Of a stretch of 64,000 bases of DNA, positions 21,522 through 33,470 are shown one piece after another. The position numbers and the translations under genes were made by a program. The stretch is from Spinacia oleracea. Taxonomy: Eukaryota; Streptophyta; Magnoliopsida; Caryophyllales; Amaranthaceae. The notes beneath the pieces were generated by a model that saw only the letters and a program-made list of their open reading frames with translations, made no database searches and had not been told where the DNA came from. The stretch's first letter is position 1. Every line of letters begins with the position of its first letter. Location of the stretch: the NCBI RefSeq assembly GCF_020520425.1, contig NC_079491.1:25225449-25289448 (forward strand), read 5' to 3'.

Positions 21522-23840
21522 CTCTCTTCTCTTTAATCAACGTGGACTCTCAACACGTGATGTTTCATGGGTCAGATCTTAACAGTATCCAACATTGATA
21601 AAAGAGAAAAAGATGTGTTTACTATATAAGCCTCGGGGCTACTCCTTCTCAAACCATATGATTTTGAGTTGAACCACTGCACCCTTACTCCCTTAGTCTT
21701 ATAAAGTTGACTATTTCGATCATCCTCTTAATGGGTGCGGCTCAGACCCCGGTCAGCCTTTGTTCATTTTCATAAACCCTTAACGCCATACGATCAATTT
21801 TATGGTTTTAATTTGCTGCGTTCCAGTTGCTGTCTTGCTTAGATCCTCGCCATTAACCGTACAATCATCATACAACATAACTGTTTGAAAATCATGGAGC
21901 ATGAAGCTTTTCCGAAGAGTTGTCCAAATCAGAATTATGATATACTGCAAAATTGTATAATTCAAAAGCATATACTTCAATATATTACTGTATAGAAAAT
22001 GGCAATAGGAAATTAAAAAACCTAGATTAATTGATTAAGACATAATATATGCATGTTCTGTGGCATGCAGCTGCGGGAGAACGAAAGATGCTTGTTAGCT
22101 ACCAGGGAGCTAACTATACGTCTGTTCAGTGCCATATATCCCTTTCAACTTTTTCTTTTCTTCTTCTTCAAACTAATTTAAATCATACCAACACATTAAT
22201 TAACAACTTGCACCATATAAGTCACATTTTCATCACATGTCTATACTGATTTTTTTTTTTTTTTAATATAAATAGATAGATATTTTCTCAGTTACATAAT
22301 ATACGTTACATTGTTACATCTTCATGTTTATTATTTATATTGGCAAAGTTTATGAAATTCGTCTGTACTTCATAATGTACATATTGAGACAACATTATCT
22401 TGTAGAACGAAAATGTTAGTATATGAAGCAAGTCTGAAATAACCTAACACATCCTCCTTCAACCCTTCTTTTCATAACTAACATGGGCAACAAGGCCCTA
22501 TTATATATTTTAATTAGCCTCCACGGTCGTACTAATAACCTACTTAATATATGTTTCCATGATATTTGATTTTTGTTAAAATCAACATCATAAGTAATCA
22601 TTCAATGAAAATTCTCGTGTATCCCACAGATCACACACCAGTAATTGTCTTCAAAATTAAGGAGCAAAGAGTATGCATTTATTTATCATTTTATATGCAT
22701 GAATTCCAAAACATGATGGAAAAAGTGAGATATTTGAAAAAACATAACATAATAAAAGTTGACCACAATCATCATATCCTTAGTTAGGTAATTAATGGAT
22801 TACATAATAATGAAGAATTGAAGATTACACTCCAAGTTGCTCAGGTCCAACGCAACTTCTTAATAAATCTGTGACCTTGACATCCAAGATATTCAAAACT
22901 GTGGGTACTCTTTTTTGTGGTTTTTGATTTTCTCCATTGGAAAAAAGAAATTTAGAATTTTCTACAAACTAAACACAAAATTGCTTTCTCCAATTTTGAC
23001 TTCAAACTTGACTGCTATTGATCACCAATTAGGATTCAAATTTTCAAACAAATGTAAGCGACATTTCGTCCAAGGGTATTCACTTCAAATGATGAACTAT
23101 CTTGAGGGTGGAACTCGTGGAAGAAGTATGTTTGACCTAAAATTCAAGAATTACTACTCGTACTTATCAATCGATCTATTTCTCGTTACTTTGTAACATT
23201 TTGACTTTTATGTTAGTTAGAGAATAACTTTTCAAATCTTTATATTTGAGATTAATCCAATAACAATTTATAAGATAAATCATGAAAATATTATATCTTA
23301 ATTAATAATGCGTGAAGACTGCGCAAAAGACAGATGCGAAAAACATTATAGCATAAAAGGAGTACATACTCGAATCACATAAAGTTGTTGGAGTTTCCTT
23401 TAACTTAAGTATCAATCAAAGCCACCTTAGTGTCTTACATATATACTCAAATGTTAGGTAGGTAACTCAAATAGACTATTTAAGTGAGGTTCCTTACAAC
23501 CAACAATAAATAATAGATACATCAAACATGTATTTAGAGAGTTGTATGTTACATTCAATAGTTATTTATCTAGTTCTTAGATGGGACCTTGCTAGTTGGG
23601 TGAATTGAGTTGTAACAACAAGTTTGGTGGGATGGAATTTGTTTTTTGTTTTTCAACAAAAACCCAAAATTGTGGGGGATGCTATATTTATTTCACAAAT
23701 GATAATTAATACCCAACTTTAGCCAAATAAGCATTTCCATTGTTACCTTTTTTTTCATTATATTATATTGTTTTCCTGTATATTTAACAACTCACCCTCC
23801 AATTACACAAGTTCCTTGACCTTTTTTTCCCCTTTCTTTT
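21522..23840. other. Intergenic, 2.3 kb, unassigned
   Basis: No reverse-transcriptase remnant or 3' LTR follows the copia frame. ACGTGATGTTTCATGGG (21554) partly resembles, in inverted form, CCATATGAAACATCACATGT at 18389, and GGGTGCGG occurs in opposite orientations on both sides, so the copia element may sit inside an older repeat. Several short frames (22049, 22566, 22915) show no domain. No gene is supported. Confidence 0.45.
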
Positions 23841-23842
23841 GT

Positions 23843-23849
23843 TATAAAA
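23843..23849 (+). promoter_or_regulatory. TATA box of the MIR164 gene
   Basis: TATAAAA lies about 200 bases upstream of the mature miRNA and is followed by a CT-rich stretch (23881-23935), an arrangement usual for plant RNA polymerase II promoters. The start site near 23875 is inferred from spacing. Confidence 0.55.
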
Positions 23850-23988
23850 TGGGTCATTAACACATCAAAACAACAAATTATTGTCTCAATTTTCAACTTC
23901 CCTTCTCTCTTCAATTCCTCTTTACCATTTGAATCTCTTTAATTTTTTCTTTTTGTTTCCCTAGACTTTAAATTAGCTAGGTATACTT

Positions 23989-24033
23989 ATGGCGGCGACA
24001 ATGATAAAAGAGGAGATAAGGTCAGGGTGTTGA
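23989..24033 (+). CDS. 14-codon ORF in the pri-miR164 leader
   Basis: ATG to TGA encodes MAATMIKEEIRSGC and ends six bases before the mature miR164. Short peptides encoded by plant pri-miRNAs (miPEPs) have been reported to raise expression of their own miRNA, and one has been described for a grapevine miR164 gene. Here it is only a candidate: it is the first ATG after the presumed start site and overlaps the lower stem of the hairpin. Confidence 0.3.
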   Translation: MAATMIKEEIRSGC

Positions 24034-24246
24034 GCTAGATGGAGAAGCAGGGCACGTGCATTACTAACTCGCACATTTTCTATGCTTCTAGATATAGATA
24101 TAGATATAGAGATACATATAAATACGAGTATAAATAATGCTCGCTTTTATATATTCTCTTATGTAGATTGATTTATCTAAATTGTGAGTTGCAGTGGTGA
24201 GTTAGTCCTTTCATGTGCCCATCTTCCCCATCATGCCCACCCGACC
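24021..24246 (+). ncRNA. MIR164: MIR164 microRNA precursor
   Basis: The 21 bases 24040-24060 (TGGAGAAGCAGG..., ending CACGTGCA) are identical to plant miR164, which guides cleavage of NAC transcription factor mRNAs of the CUC1/CUC2, NAC1 and ORE1 type and thereby shapes organ boundaries, lateral roots and senescence. The opposite arm 24212-24232 (CATGTGCCCATCTTCCCC...) pairs with it, leaving mismatches at miRNA positions 4, 9, 10 and 20 and a two-base 3' overhang as produced by Dicer-like 1. The stem continues above the duplex (ACTAACTCGC against GTGAGTTAGT) and below it (GGGTG at 24025-24029 against CACCC at 24238-24242). The terminal loop is long, about 120 bases, and AT-rich, as in other MIR164 members. 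Paralogue letter cannot be assigned. Confidence 0.93.
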
Positions 24247-24249
24247 TAC

Positions 24250-25400
24250 TTAAGTTGGAGGAATATTCAACCGCCAAATTCAAGCCTCGTTAATATTATT
24301 CACGATTTCAGGTTGGCTCAGTTTATCTATCTCCCTTTTTATTATTGTCTCAAATTAACAAATGCATTGATGCTAAATTATATTGGAATGCATTTAAACC
24401 ACTATTATTAAATTATCATTTTCTTTGTTAGTTTTACATGTGAATTAACATTTTCCCAATTAATTAGTTTGTAAGCCAATGTATATAGTAGTATATGTGA
24501 ATTATCATTTTCCTAATTAATTTTAAGCCATTATATGTGAGTTATCATTTTCCTAATTAAGTAACTAGAGTTGAATTTTCCCATACTACACTTTCATTAC
24601 TAAATTAATTATCACATCATGATGGCTGTTAAATTTGGTGGGTGTATATCTCTAATTTTAGAGCATGTGAATTTCCGAAAAAGCAACATTGTTGGGTCAC
24701 TTTCTGCTGAAAAAAAAGCTAATCTTTTAAACTTGGCCAAACGTTTTTGTTTGTGAGTTCTATTTCATCTTTCTTCTTGTCTTTCTTGTCGAATTAATTA
24801 AATTATGAGTAATTGTTGTACCCCATAATGTATATATACACAGATATACCTCCTATTTTTCACTAATGTTAAATGTTTATTTGATTCCTTTCAATGCGTA
24901 ATTTACAATAATATCAACTTTTAGAAAAAAATAATTTATAATATAAACGTATTTGATAACATTTCTTCCCCTCAAAAAAAATGTAGGTTTACGTTTTGGA
25001 AGTTTACAAAAAAGTAAACTAAAACAAGACTACCAAAAAAACAAGGGGAGTAATAAGTTAAATATTAAATCAGGTGTTTGAGGCTTTGAGATGATAATAA
25101 GTAATACCCCGTATGAGTATATTAGTTGTTTAAGTGACAAACTATATAAAGCCATATCCTTGAGGTTTTAGCATAATGGTTAAAATTGAGAATTTGTGTA
25201 TGGTAGTTCAAATGTTCAATTCTACCACCCCATTTATAATTTTATACAAAGTATTAAGGAAGGATTAATAAATTAATAAATAAATAAAGGTATATCGTTT
25301 TATTTTAAACATTATTTTAGATGTATATCATCAATATATTTTTAAATTTTTTTTGTATTATGTACTCCATATTAAAGTGAGTATATATATTCTCACTTCT
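24250..25400. other. Intergenic, downstream of MIR164
   Basis: AT-rich, with a repeated phrase TGTGAATTATCATTTTCCTAATTAA at about 24440-24560. A weak SINE-like segment lies at 25160-25245. No gene is recognised. Confidence 0.5.
25160..25245 (+). mobile_element. Degenerate SINE-like sequence
   Basis: TTTTAGCATAATGGTTAAAA followed by AGTTCAAATGTTCAATTC and CACCCCATTTATAATTT resembles the A box, B box and tail of the intact SINE at 25612. No duplication flanks were found. Confidence 0.4.
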
Positions 25401-25410
25401 CGTGTTTGAG

Positions 25411-25587
25411 CAGAGCCGAAGTGTTCTTTCTACAAATTTGGATTCCATTCTTAAAGACATTCTTTCTTTGAGTAGTTTTACTTTAATTAATTTTATTTCT
25501 TGGATTCAAGTTAAAAGGAAAGGTAATGTTGAAGATTATTGTCTAGCTCATTTAATGCCCTTCAATTCGGAGTTCAAAAAAAATTAG
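25411..25587 (+). pseudogene. RNase H-like fragment of a LINE
   Basis: The frame around NLDSILKDILSLSSF and VKRKGNVEDYCLAHLMPF matches the C-terminal end of the RNase H domain found in plant LINEs and related degenerate genes, where the pattern is VKRxGNxxAHxLA. The catalytic portion is absent. It ends in AAAAAAAATTAG and lies 24 bases from the SINE. Confidence 0.45.
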
Positions 25588-25611
25588 GGAGAATCATATA
25601 CTTCTAACACG

Positions 25612-25734
25612 ATCAATGATGTCTTGGCCTAGTGGTTAAGACTGAGGGCCTTTGTACAATAGGTCTCAGGTTCGAATCCCCCCACCCCCATTTGTAATTT
25701 ATATTGCCCTTGTGGCTCATACGCACCAAAAAAA
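25612..25734 (+). mobile_element. tRNA-derived SINE with target-site duplication
   Basis: Box A-like TGGCCTAGTGGTTAAG and box B GGTTCGAATCCCC are correctly ordered, and the element ends in CACC followed by a run of A. The flanks ATATACTTCTAACACG (25596-25611) and ATATACTTCTAACCCG (25735-25750) match at 15 of 16 positions. Total about 123 bp. It would have depended on a partner LINE for movement. Confidence 0.85.
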
Positions 25735-25750
25735 ATATACTTCTAACCCG

Positions 25751-26885
25751 TGCTGATCGATGGAAAAATTATCAATATAAGAAACTACGACTTTTCCTCA
25801 CAGAGAAAAAAGAGTGAGTAACGTAGATTAAGTCATAAAAGCTCCAAAAGAATAAATAATGGTTGGAATAAGAAAAGTAAAAAGAAACTAGAGGGAGGGA
25901 GTATGCTCGACTAAAAAAACTTAACGTACGTTTTGTTTTCTAGGTAGAGAATAACTTATCCCCACGCATGCACATAAAATAAGCTTATATAATTTCTTTT
26001 CTTCTGATTTTACAAGTATATGAGGATGACATGAATGGCCTAAGAACTAAGAGCGGTTAGTAATGCTAATCAATGGTATATCCATTATCAATTAAAAATG
26101 CGTAACACTAGAATCCATCAATCTTGTGTACGTACTACGTTCGCTTTCTATTTATGTTGAGATATGATTTTATGAACAATTTGTCTACGAGTAAAACTAT
26201 TAAAGATTTGAGAAAGGGGAAAACGAACCATATCATCATAAGTTCGATCGAAGAATTTCTCTTTTTATTTTCAATCGGAACTGTTATTGTCTTACATTGA
26301 AAAAGAAGAGAGAAAATAACTACCAGTTACGTACTTCATCAAATACCAACTTGTTTTATATACTTACGGGACTTGTATGTACTCAATTTTTGCGACGTAG
26401 GCATATGTCATGTCCAACGGTTTATCAACTCAGTACAAATTCGCGTATAATAATATACGTACAAAGATCAATCATTAACTATACATCTAGCAATTAGAAT
26501 AACTATGTTATCCTCAACACTTAGCAGTATAATATGGAGTATCTCTTTTTCGGTCAATAAATAAAAGTTTTGGTCGAAAAATAGATGACAAAGAACCCAA
26601 ATGTTTGTGATACACTGAAAGTTTATGGTGCATGTGTGAAAAAGAATCATAGGCGCAGTTCAAACATAACTCTAAAACTCCAAAACTTATCTACAACTCT
26701 TAGCTTGCTTGTTAAAATGACATCTTCAAGAGACAAGATGTTGCTCTCCGAATGAGTTAAGATACCTGTTTTTCCACGATCTTAGTTTCAACAACAACTC
26801 AATCACACATTTTCTTCATTTTTTATTGGACAAGGAATTTTTGTTTGCTTATTAGAGGTAGCAAATAGGCGGTCCAGATACATTA
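25751..26885. other. Intergenic, unassigned
   Basis: A single Stowaway-type end (GAGGGAGGGAGTA at about 25891) is visible without a partner. Nothing else is recognised. Confidence 0.45.
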
Positions 26886-27077
26886 TGTTAAAGGAAATTA
26901 GGATATAATTCTGAATTTCTGATCACTAAAGTTTGTATTTAAGTTAATTTACAATATTAGTTGGTATCCTACGTTAGCTAATAATCATATGCCTAGTAGG
27001 ATTCACATAATCCCTGTACTATATATTTGATGTACGTAATACAATATGATCAAGCTTTCAAGCTGGTCATAATCACA
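26886..27077 (+). repeat. Putative 5' LTR of an old copia element
   Basis: Begins TGTTAAAGGAAATTAGG, contains CTATATATT, and ends CACA just before a primer binding site (TGGTATCAAGAGCC at 27087-27100). No 3' copy was found. Confidence 0.5.
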
Positions 27078-27127
27078 TATTTTTTATGGTATCAAGAGCC
27101 ATAAATCCATAAACCCAATTTTTTTTA

Positions 27128-28533
27128 ATGGCAAACGACGATGTCACACCGCCTCTTTCGTCTAAGAGAATTGAACCAGATTCTTTGTTTTATCTAGGTA
27201 GTCAAGATCGTCCATGTGATTTTATTACCCCAACTAAACTTCATAATGATAATTATGATGAATGGGCATGCGATGTTCAAACCGCATTAGAAGCACGGCG
27301 AAAATCGAGTTCTTGGATGGCACCATCAAAGCTCTCACCCCGCCATGCACTCAATCAGATTGGAACACAATCAATGCCATGCTAGTTTCTTGGATCACCA
27401 ACACCATCGACCATGAGGTAAAATCACAAATAACCAAATACAGAGATCCCAAACGTCTATGAGATCATCTTAAACATAGATTTTCTGTTGCTAACGGTCC
27501 TAGAACTCAACCAATTAAGTCATCTATTGCTCGTTGTGAACAAACAAAATCTATGTCGATCTCGTAATATTATGGCAAACTAAATGCATTATGGGAAGAC
27601 TTAGATAATCTTAAACCTATTATTACTTGTACGTGTTGTTCAAAATGTTCTGCTGCAGAGAAACACGTTTAACGACGTGAAACGGCTAAACTACATGAAT
27701 TTTTGATGGGTCTTTATACCCCGCATTATGCTCAACAACGTACAAATATTTTGTCTCAAGATCCTCTTCCCTCCCTTGATCGGGCATACCAATTGGTCAC
27801 GCAAGACGAATGAGTCTGGCAGGCCCAACCCAAGCCGGAAGACGGCCAACCTGAGGTCGCTGGGTTTGCGGTTCATGCACCTACTAGCACGAAGATGAAA
27901 AAAATTTCTAGCAACAGTGACGTTCCTTTTTGCACAATTGCCAAAAGATAGGCCATGAATTATCCTCCTATTGGGCCTTAAATTCATGTTCTCATTGCAA
28001 AAAGATATGGTCATTCTAATCACACATGTTATGAACTTGTAGGCTACCCTGAATCTTACATTGAGCGGCCTAGCAGAGGCAACCCAACACATGGGCGAGG
28101 TGGCAAGTATCATGGACGCGGATGGGGCTCTGGAGGCTGCGGGCCAGCCCGCGCCAACGCGGCCCATAGTGCAGGAAGTTGAGCGGCATATTGAAATGGA
28201 TCAGTCATTGGGCCTTCTACTCCCCTTTCCATGAACCAGGCCCAACATATATTTACACCTGATCAGTGGAAGGCTATAGCAGGTCTGTTTGGCAGCCCCT
28301 ATGTTCTGGATTATTGCCTTAATGGTAAGTTTAATACCAATTTTTGGATAGTTGGCACGGAAGACTTGGTTATTTGATATTTTAGATATTTATGATTGTC
28401 CTGTTTCACTTCCCAACGGCAAGACGGAGAATGAGGCACAGGCCCATAATGTAGGGTTGTCGTCATATGAGGCACGGGCATCATCAGCTCTGCACAAGCC
28501 GTGAAAATGTTGAACGATCTCAAGATGGGTTTG
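27128..28533 (+). pseudogene. Decayed Ty1/copia gag-protease region
   Basis: Starting at ATG 27128 (MANDDVTPPLSSKRIEPD) the sequence encodes the N-terminal part of a copia Gag (FITPTKLHNDNYDEWACDVQ), then, across frameshifts and in-frame stops, TINAMLVSWITNTIDHEVKS, LHEFLMGLYTPHYAQQRTNI and the zinc-knuckle remnant HSNHTCYELVGYPESY. Further on a protease-proximal part (DQWKAIAGLFGS) can be seen up to 28330. At least six disruptions are present, so it is inactive. It is cut off at 28533 by insertion of the large LTR retrotransposon. Confidence 0.75.
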
Positions 28534-29534
28534 TGAAGGAAATATGTCCTTCACCCAAGGTGCATTAGTCTAATACCAAGGTTCAGATTAATTACGAACA
28601 ATTAATTCAGTAAGATCAAGTGATCGGATCTGCTAGCTGGAGCAATGCTTCCGATCAGTGAGTTCTAATCTATATTAGGCTCACAACTTACTCTTGACTG
28701 AACTTATAAGGTTACACCAATGGCATATAACAGATCACCGGATTGAATGAATCGGAAATTCATTTAATAGCTTTTCGGGAAATTAGTTCGAAAAAACATA
28801 ATTATACGATTAAACATTGGATCGTGATATCGTATATCGTATTGCGTATATTCGTAAGCTAGGCGAGACGAATAAACATATCGTACGACATTGGATCGCC
28901 AAGTACGGAACGATAAATAAATTATCGAAGGATAATTTAATCGTAATACGAAAGCAACCCACGAGCCGGAGCACACAAGCGCAAGGCCCATGGATGCAGC
29001 GTGCATGGCAATGCAACGCTGACCCATAGGCCTCGCTGCTTTGTGGCGCGCGCGAACAAGGCACAAAGCAAGAAGCAGCTCGCGGCCCGCGGCCCACGTT
29101 GCTGTACGCGCATAAAGCCCCTCGTGGGCTTGCTGGCCGGCCAATGGCCTTAGGCCTTGGTCGGTTGGCTTGCTTACTATCTAGCTTATTTTAATAACCT
29201 AAACTTATGTTTTTCTAGCACACAATTCCGATTACACACAACCCTAGGAGAAAAGAGAAACCCTAATTCTCTCTTTGCCTCCATGAATGTGTTCTTCCCA
29301 AAAAGCAAAAACTCTTGAGTGATTGTCTAAGTTACGATTATCAAGACGGATCTGAACGTGTCGGTGAACCAAGTAGAGGAACGACAAGTGGAGTTCTTTG
29401 TTCGTGTTCGTTGATATATTACTCGGGAAAACACGCTTCAAATGTAAGTTTGCTTAATATGTGTTTTATACATGTTTCCTGGCTTTGAGGATTGTTCCGC
29501 ACATGTTATGTATGTTTAACTGTATTCCCCTACA
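28534..29534 (+). repeat. 5' LTR of the LARD-like element
   Basis: 1001 bp, TG...CA ended, near-identical to 40294-41296. It holds a GC-rich stretch (28970-29160) in which minus-strand frames of about 100 codons appear by chance, the same ones recurring in the 3' copy. Confidence 0.9.
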
Positions 29535-29547
29535 GTGGTATCAGAGC

Positions 29548-32500
29548 CTTATGTATTCAAAGAATGTTTTAGCATGAATTTTATTGTTTTTGCTGTTGTT
29601 GATTTTTTGGGAATTTTTGTTGATTTTTCGGAATTTTTTATGAATTATTGGATTATTTGCGTAATAGGTTCTGAAATCAAAAAGATTCGGTTTATCGACT
29701 TTTCTGACCCTAATCTGATTGAAAACGATTTTCTAAGATCAACTCATGAGAACGGAATTGCAAAAACAGGCCTCGAAGTTGTGCTTTTTGGGCGTTGTTG
29801 TTAATTTTCGAATTAAAATTAATAAATTCGGAAGGTTTTTCAATTAATTGGTCGACCTAAACTATTCGGAATTGATTGAAATTTTGACACAATGTTGCTG
29901 GGTATATTCTTGAATTATGGTAAAATTTCAGCCGTGTTTGATAAGTATAAACCCTAATTCTGCTTTCCCCAAATTCGTAAATTTAAGATCGCTAATAGAT
30001 TTTTTTAAATAATTTGGATCTAATAATTTGGTTAATTCGGAAAGGGAATATAATTTCATGGTCAGTGGAGAATTTTAAAAATTATTGGATTAAAATTTTG
30101 AATGATTTCGTTAATTTTAATCGACACTTAAACCAAATTGATTAAAAGCTGAAATTTAAATGTTTAGAACGATTTAAAGTTTTAGATTTGATTATTTAAA
30201 AGTTCAAATTTTCAGTTGAAATCGTTCGTTCTTAAAATTTGAATAATGTTAGCCTTGATTTAATAATTTTAACGAAATTGGATTGTTGTTAAATTAATTA
30301 AATCGCAAGAATCGTTATTTTTTGAAAATAAAAATCATAACTTTTTTTAATGAAAAATAACTTAATGCAAACGTTCATTTTTTTTAATTAAGTTGGTCCG
30401 TAGGCACGAACCAAAGGCACGAATTTATGGTGGGGTGGACGTGTGGCTCGACGAGCCACGTGGGCTGCCACGCCAGTGCCGAGCCACAGCAACGCGAGCA
30501 GCAGTAGCGTGCTACGTGCCGCGCGGCTGGGCTAGGAAGGGGCGAGCAAGGCAGGTGCCTTGGCTTGCCATAGCTGCGAGCAAGCAAGGCACCTCCCCTT
30601 GCGTTGCGCAGCGCAGCGACGAGCACACAGAGGCGAGGCTGCGAGGTGCATGGGCCTTGCTCGTGTGCCTCGTAGGCCACAACATGCAATGCTGGGCTGG
30701 GCACGCACACGAACAAAATTTTTTTTGTTTTCGCTGGGCTTGACTTTTATGTTTGCATTAATTTGGGCTAACAGGATAATTAATAATTATTTTATTTACT
30801 TGGGCCGGGCTGCGAGTTTTATTTTAATATTTAAATAATTAATTATCCAGAATAATTATTGGTTTGAGTGGGAGCCACTAAATAAAATTAAAAATGAAAT
30901 AATTATTTTAATTATTTTTCGTAGGTCGCATTATTTTAATTAAATTCAATTTTAATTAGAATAAAGTCTAAGGATTAATATTTTAGGACGCGTTTATGTG
31001 AACGTGAATTTTAATTAATTCACGTAAATACTTGCATAATTATATGGGCCATTCGTTTTAGCATACGAATGGGTGAATGCATATAGAATGTACTGTATAT
31101 TTTATGTAATGCATGTACTCCAAGTGACTAGTATGGCCATTTTAGGATAGTTAAATACGGTCTGCGAACTGTTTTATCTTTGAATGTAAAGTTTTAAATA
31201 TAGTCTGCGAATCATGGAAATTTTGATGTAATTTTATTATTTCAAGTATTGCTAGTTTAGAACTTAAGTTAGCATTGAATGAAGATTCAAGACGATGTCA
31301 AGCTAACAAGATTGTGAAGAAGATTGGATGCTTCAAGACAAGAGTTTTGGGTCATACTAGTTCACCAATTTTATTTATGCTTTTATATATTGAATTAATG
31401 TATATTATGCATGAATATGTTGTTTGTATGACTCGATTAGATTTAGTTCACTAAATAATCGAACCAACAGAGAAACAACTAGGTCCAAAGTAATATTGAG
31501 TTCAAAAGTTGCCTTCCAAATCAAGCACTTACAAAAATCTATGGATCTAAGATAGTAGGTTTCCTCCAAAGTGAGGTGCTATTTTAGTTGACTTAGGTGG
31601 TATGGCGTCCCAAAGGAGCACGTTGATTGTGGTTTCAACTCAAACAACAATGGCATTATGTTGTGGCAATGGGATAAATTATGGTATTAATTTATTAACC
31701 AAGAGTAATTTGGAGATTACTAGCAATAGGTTTTGCTTGCCTAGAATCTTAAAATACTTAAGACATGCCAAAGCTGCTTAAGGATTTAGGACTTTTAGGG
31801 TCTTGGAATCGTTTCATTCATTACGGACCATGTTTTATTTTTGCATTAATGAAATTTTTAATAGCTTTGATGATTGCGTGAATGCTTTTATTTCAAGTTA
31901 TTAAAGTATGGTAAATGTTTTATTTGCTAGTTCATTTTGTAGAATCGTAAATCTTCAACCTTATTGCGTTCGGATAATAGAACTGCGATATTTCCTCGAT
32001 AGATTGGTAACTAATTTTGAGAGCGATTCTCAAAGAAAAGGAGAATGAGAGCGTATCTTGAATGCTATTTTCTTATATTAATCTTCATGGTTGATGTCAA
32101 ACTAAAATTTGAATGGTAGACCAATTGGACCTCATATATTCAGAATACTGGGTAGTTTTGGAATAATGAAGTATTGAGTTAAAGACTCATGTATAACCAA
32201 TGGTTAACAACCAATTTTCTTTTGATTCAATAAATGAACTAGACTCATTAAATGTTGTCATTCAAAGTGAATAAAAGAAAGGGACTTTGTAAGCATAACA
32301 AAGTAAGAAGATCAAGCAAAGAATAAAATCTTTTGGACTATAAGAAAACGTGCTAGAAAGGATAGAAAACGGGAATAAAAGAAATGAATTCAAGATTCAA
32401 TTTCTACCTAAAGGTTTGCATTAAAGAGAAACGACTTAGCAAATAAACTCCTATGGTATTAGATTACCGCTTGAGGTTCTAACTCTAGTTAAGAACTCAA

Positions 32501-33470
32501 ATTCCGGGAGCTAAGTCTGGTTATTGACCTACAAGTGGGAAATGAAGCAAAGTTGTGCTACATTAATTGTAGGGTCATCATGTTTGTTTTAAAGTCCTTC
32601 TAAAGGCTGGAACCTAATGGAATTATGTTCCATTAATCTTCATAATAAATTTCTGTTTGGACAACGGAAAGACTCACATTCAAAGTAAACAAAAACATTC
32701 GTTGAGTGTTTATTTGAATGAAATGGCCATTTAAGGGTTGAGTCATATGATTGATTAATAAACAAACGAATCTCTTCACACTCAAACTTCAGAAGGTTCA
32801 AATCAAACACTTTGATTTGTGTTCCACGTATCTTTGGCAATGTCATACGACCATATCAACAAGACAACATTCTAAGATTCCATGGCATGGATTTATGAAA
32901 GTTGGTCAATTTAAGACACGTGGGTCTTGCTTGTTGAACATGCCATATGTAGGGGGTATTTTTTTCCCCGTTCTACAAGAGGGGCGGTTCGTTTAGAAAA
33001 CCATCGTATTTTTGTACCTCGAAGGAGTCGCCACCAAACATTGTTTAAAGTCTCGTTTGGAGAGACCGCAATTGACTCTATTTTGGATAAGGCTTTGAAT
33101 CCTCGAAACGGATGGGTGAGATCCGGGAACGGGAACGAAATGTTTATTCCGCGAGCTTTAGAAATATTCAAGTACGTTGGCACAACATTTTTTCGAAAAT
33201 ATACCCTAGATTAGACTATGTGGGTTTGAACTTAGAGCAAATAGAATCTCTAATTGTATGGTGGTCACTTTGCTTTAAAGATTGATTTAAAGGAACCTAA
33301 GGCCGTTTTGTCCAAGAAATTATCTTTGTTAAGCGTGATGTAACCTTGTATTTTGTTGTATTTAGCATGTGCGGTGATGAAAGCAATAAAGCAAATAAAG
33401 CAACATCACAATAATAAATAAAGTGCGGAATTAGTAAATACAAGACCCCCTAGAGAAGGACTAGGGAGTA
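29548..33470 (+). other. Internal region of the LARD-like element, left part
   Basis: Mostly AT-rich without a domain-bearing reading frame. A GC-rich block lies at 30400-30720 with long but domain-free frames on both strands. The segment 32945-33470 (with GAAGGAGTCGCCACCAA at about 33021) looks like part of another retrotransposon LTR inserted here, but its limits are unclear. Confidence 0.5.

Noticed and set aside
27691-28167. 158-codon minus-strand frame
   Set aside because: It is the antisense shadow of the decayed copia gag, which is supported on the plus strand by zinc-knuckle and gag motifs.
28764-29144. Minus-strand frames of 95-126 codons in the GC-rich part of the LTR, repeated at 40570-40906
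   Set aside because: They recur because both LTRs are copies, differ by frameshifts between copies and encode low-complexity Ala/Arg-rich sequence; no gene is supported.
30384-30838. Overlapping frames on both strands, about 110 codons
   Set aside because: A GC-rich block without stop codons produces long frames by chance on both strands; no domain is seen.
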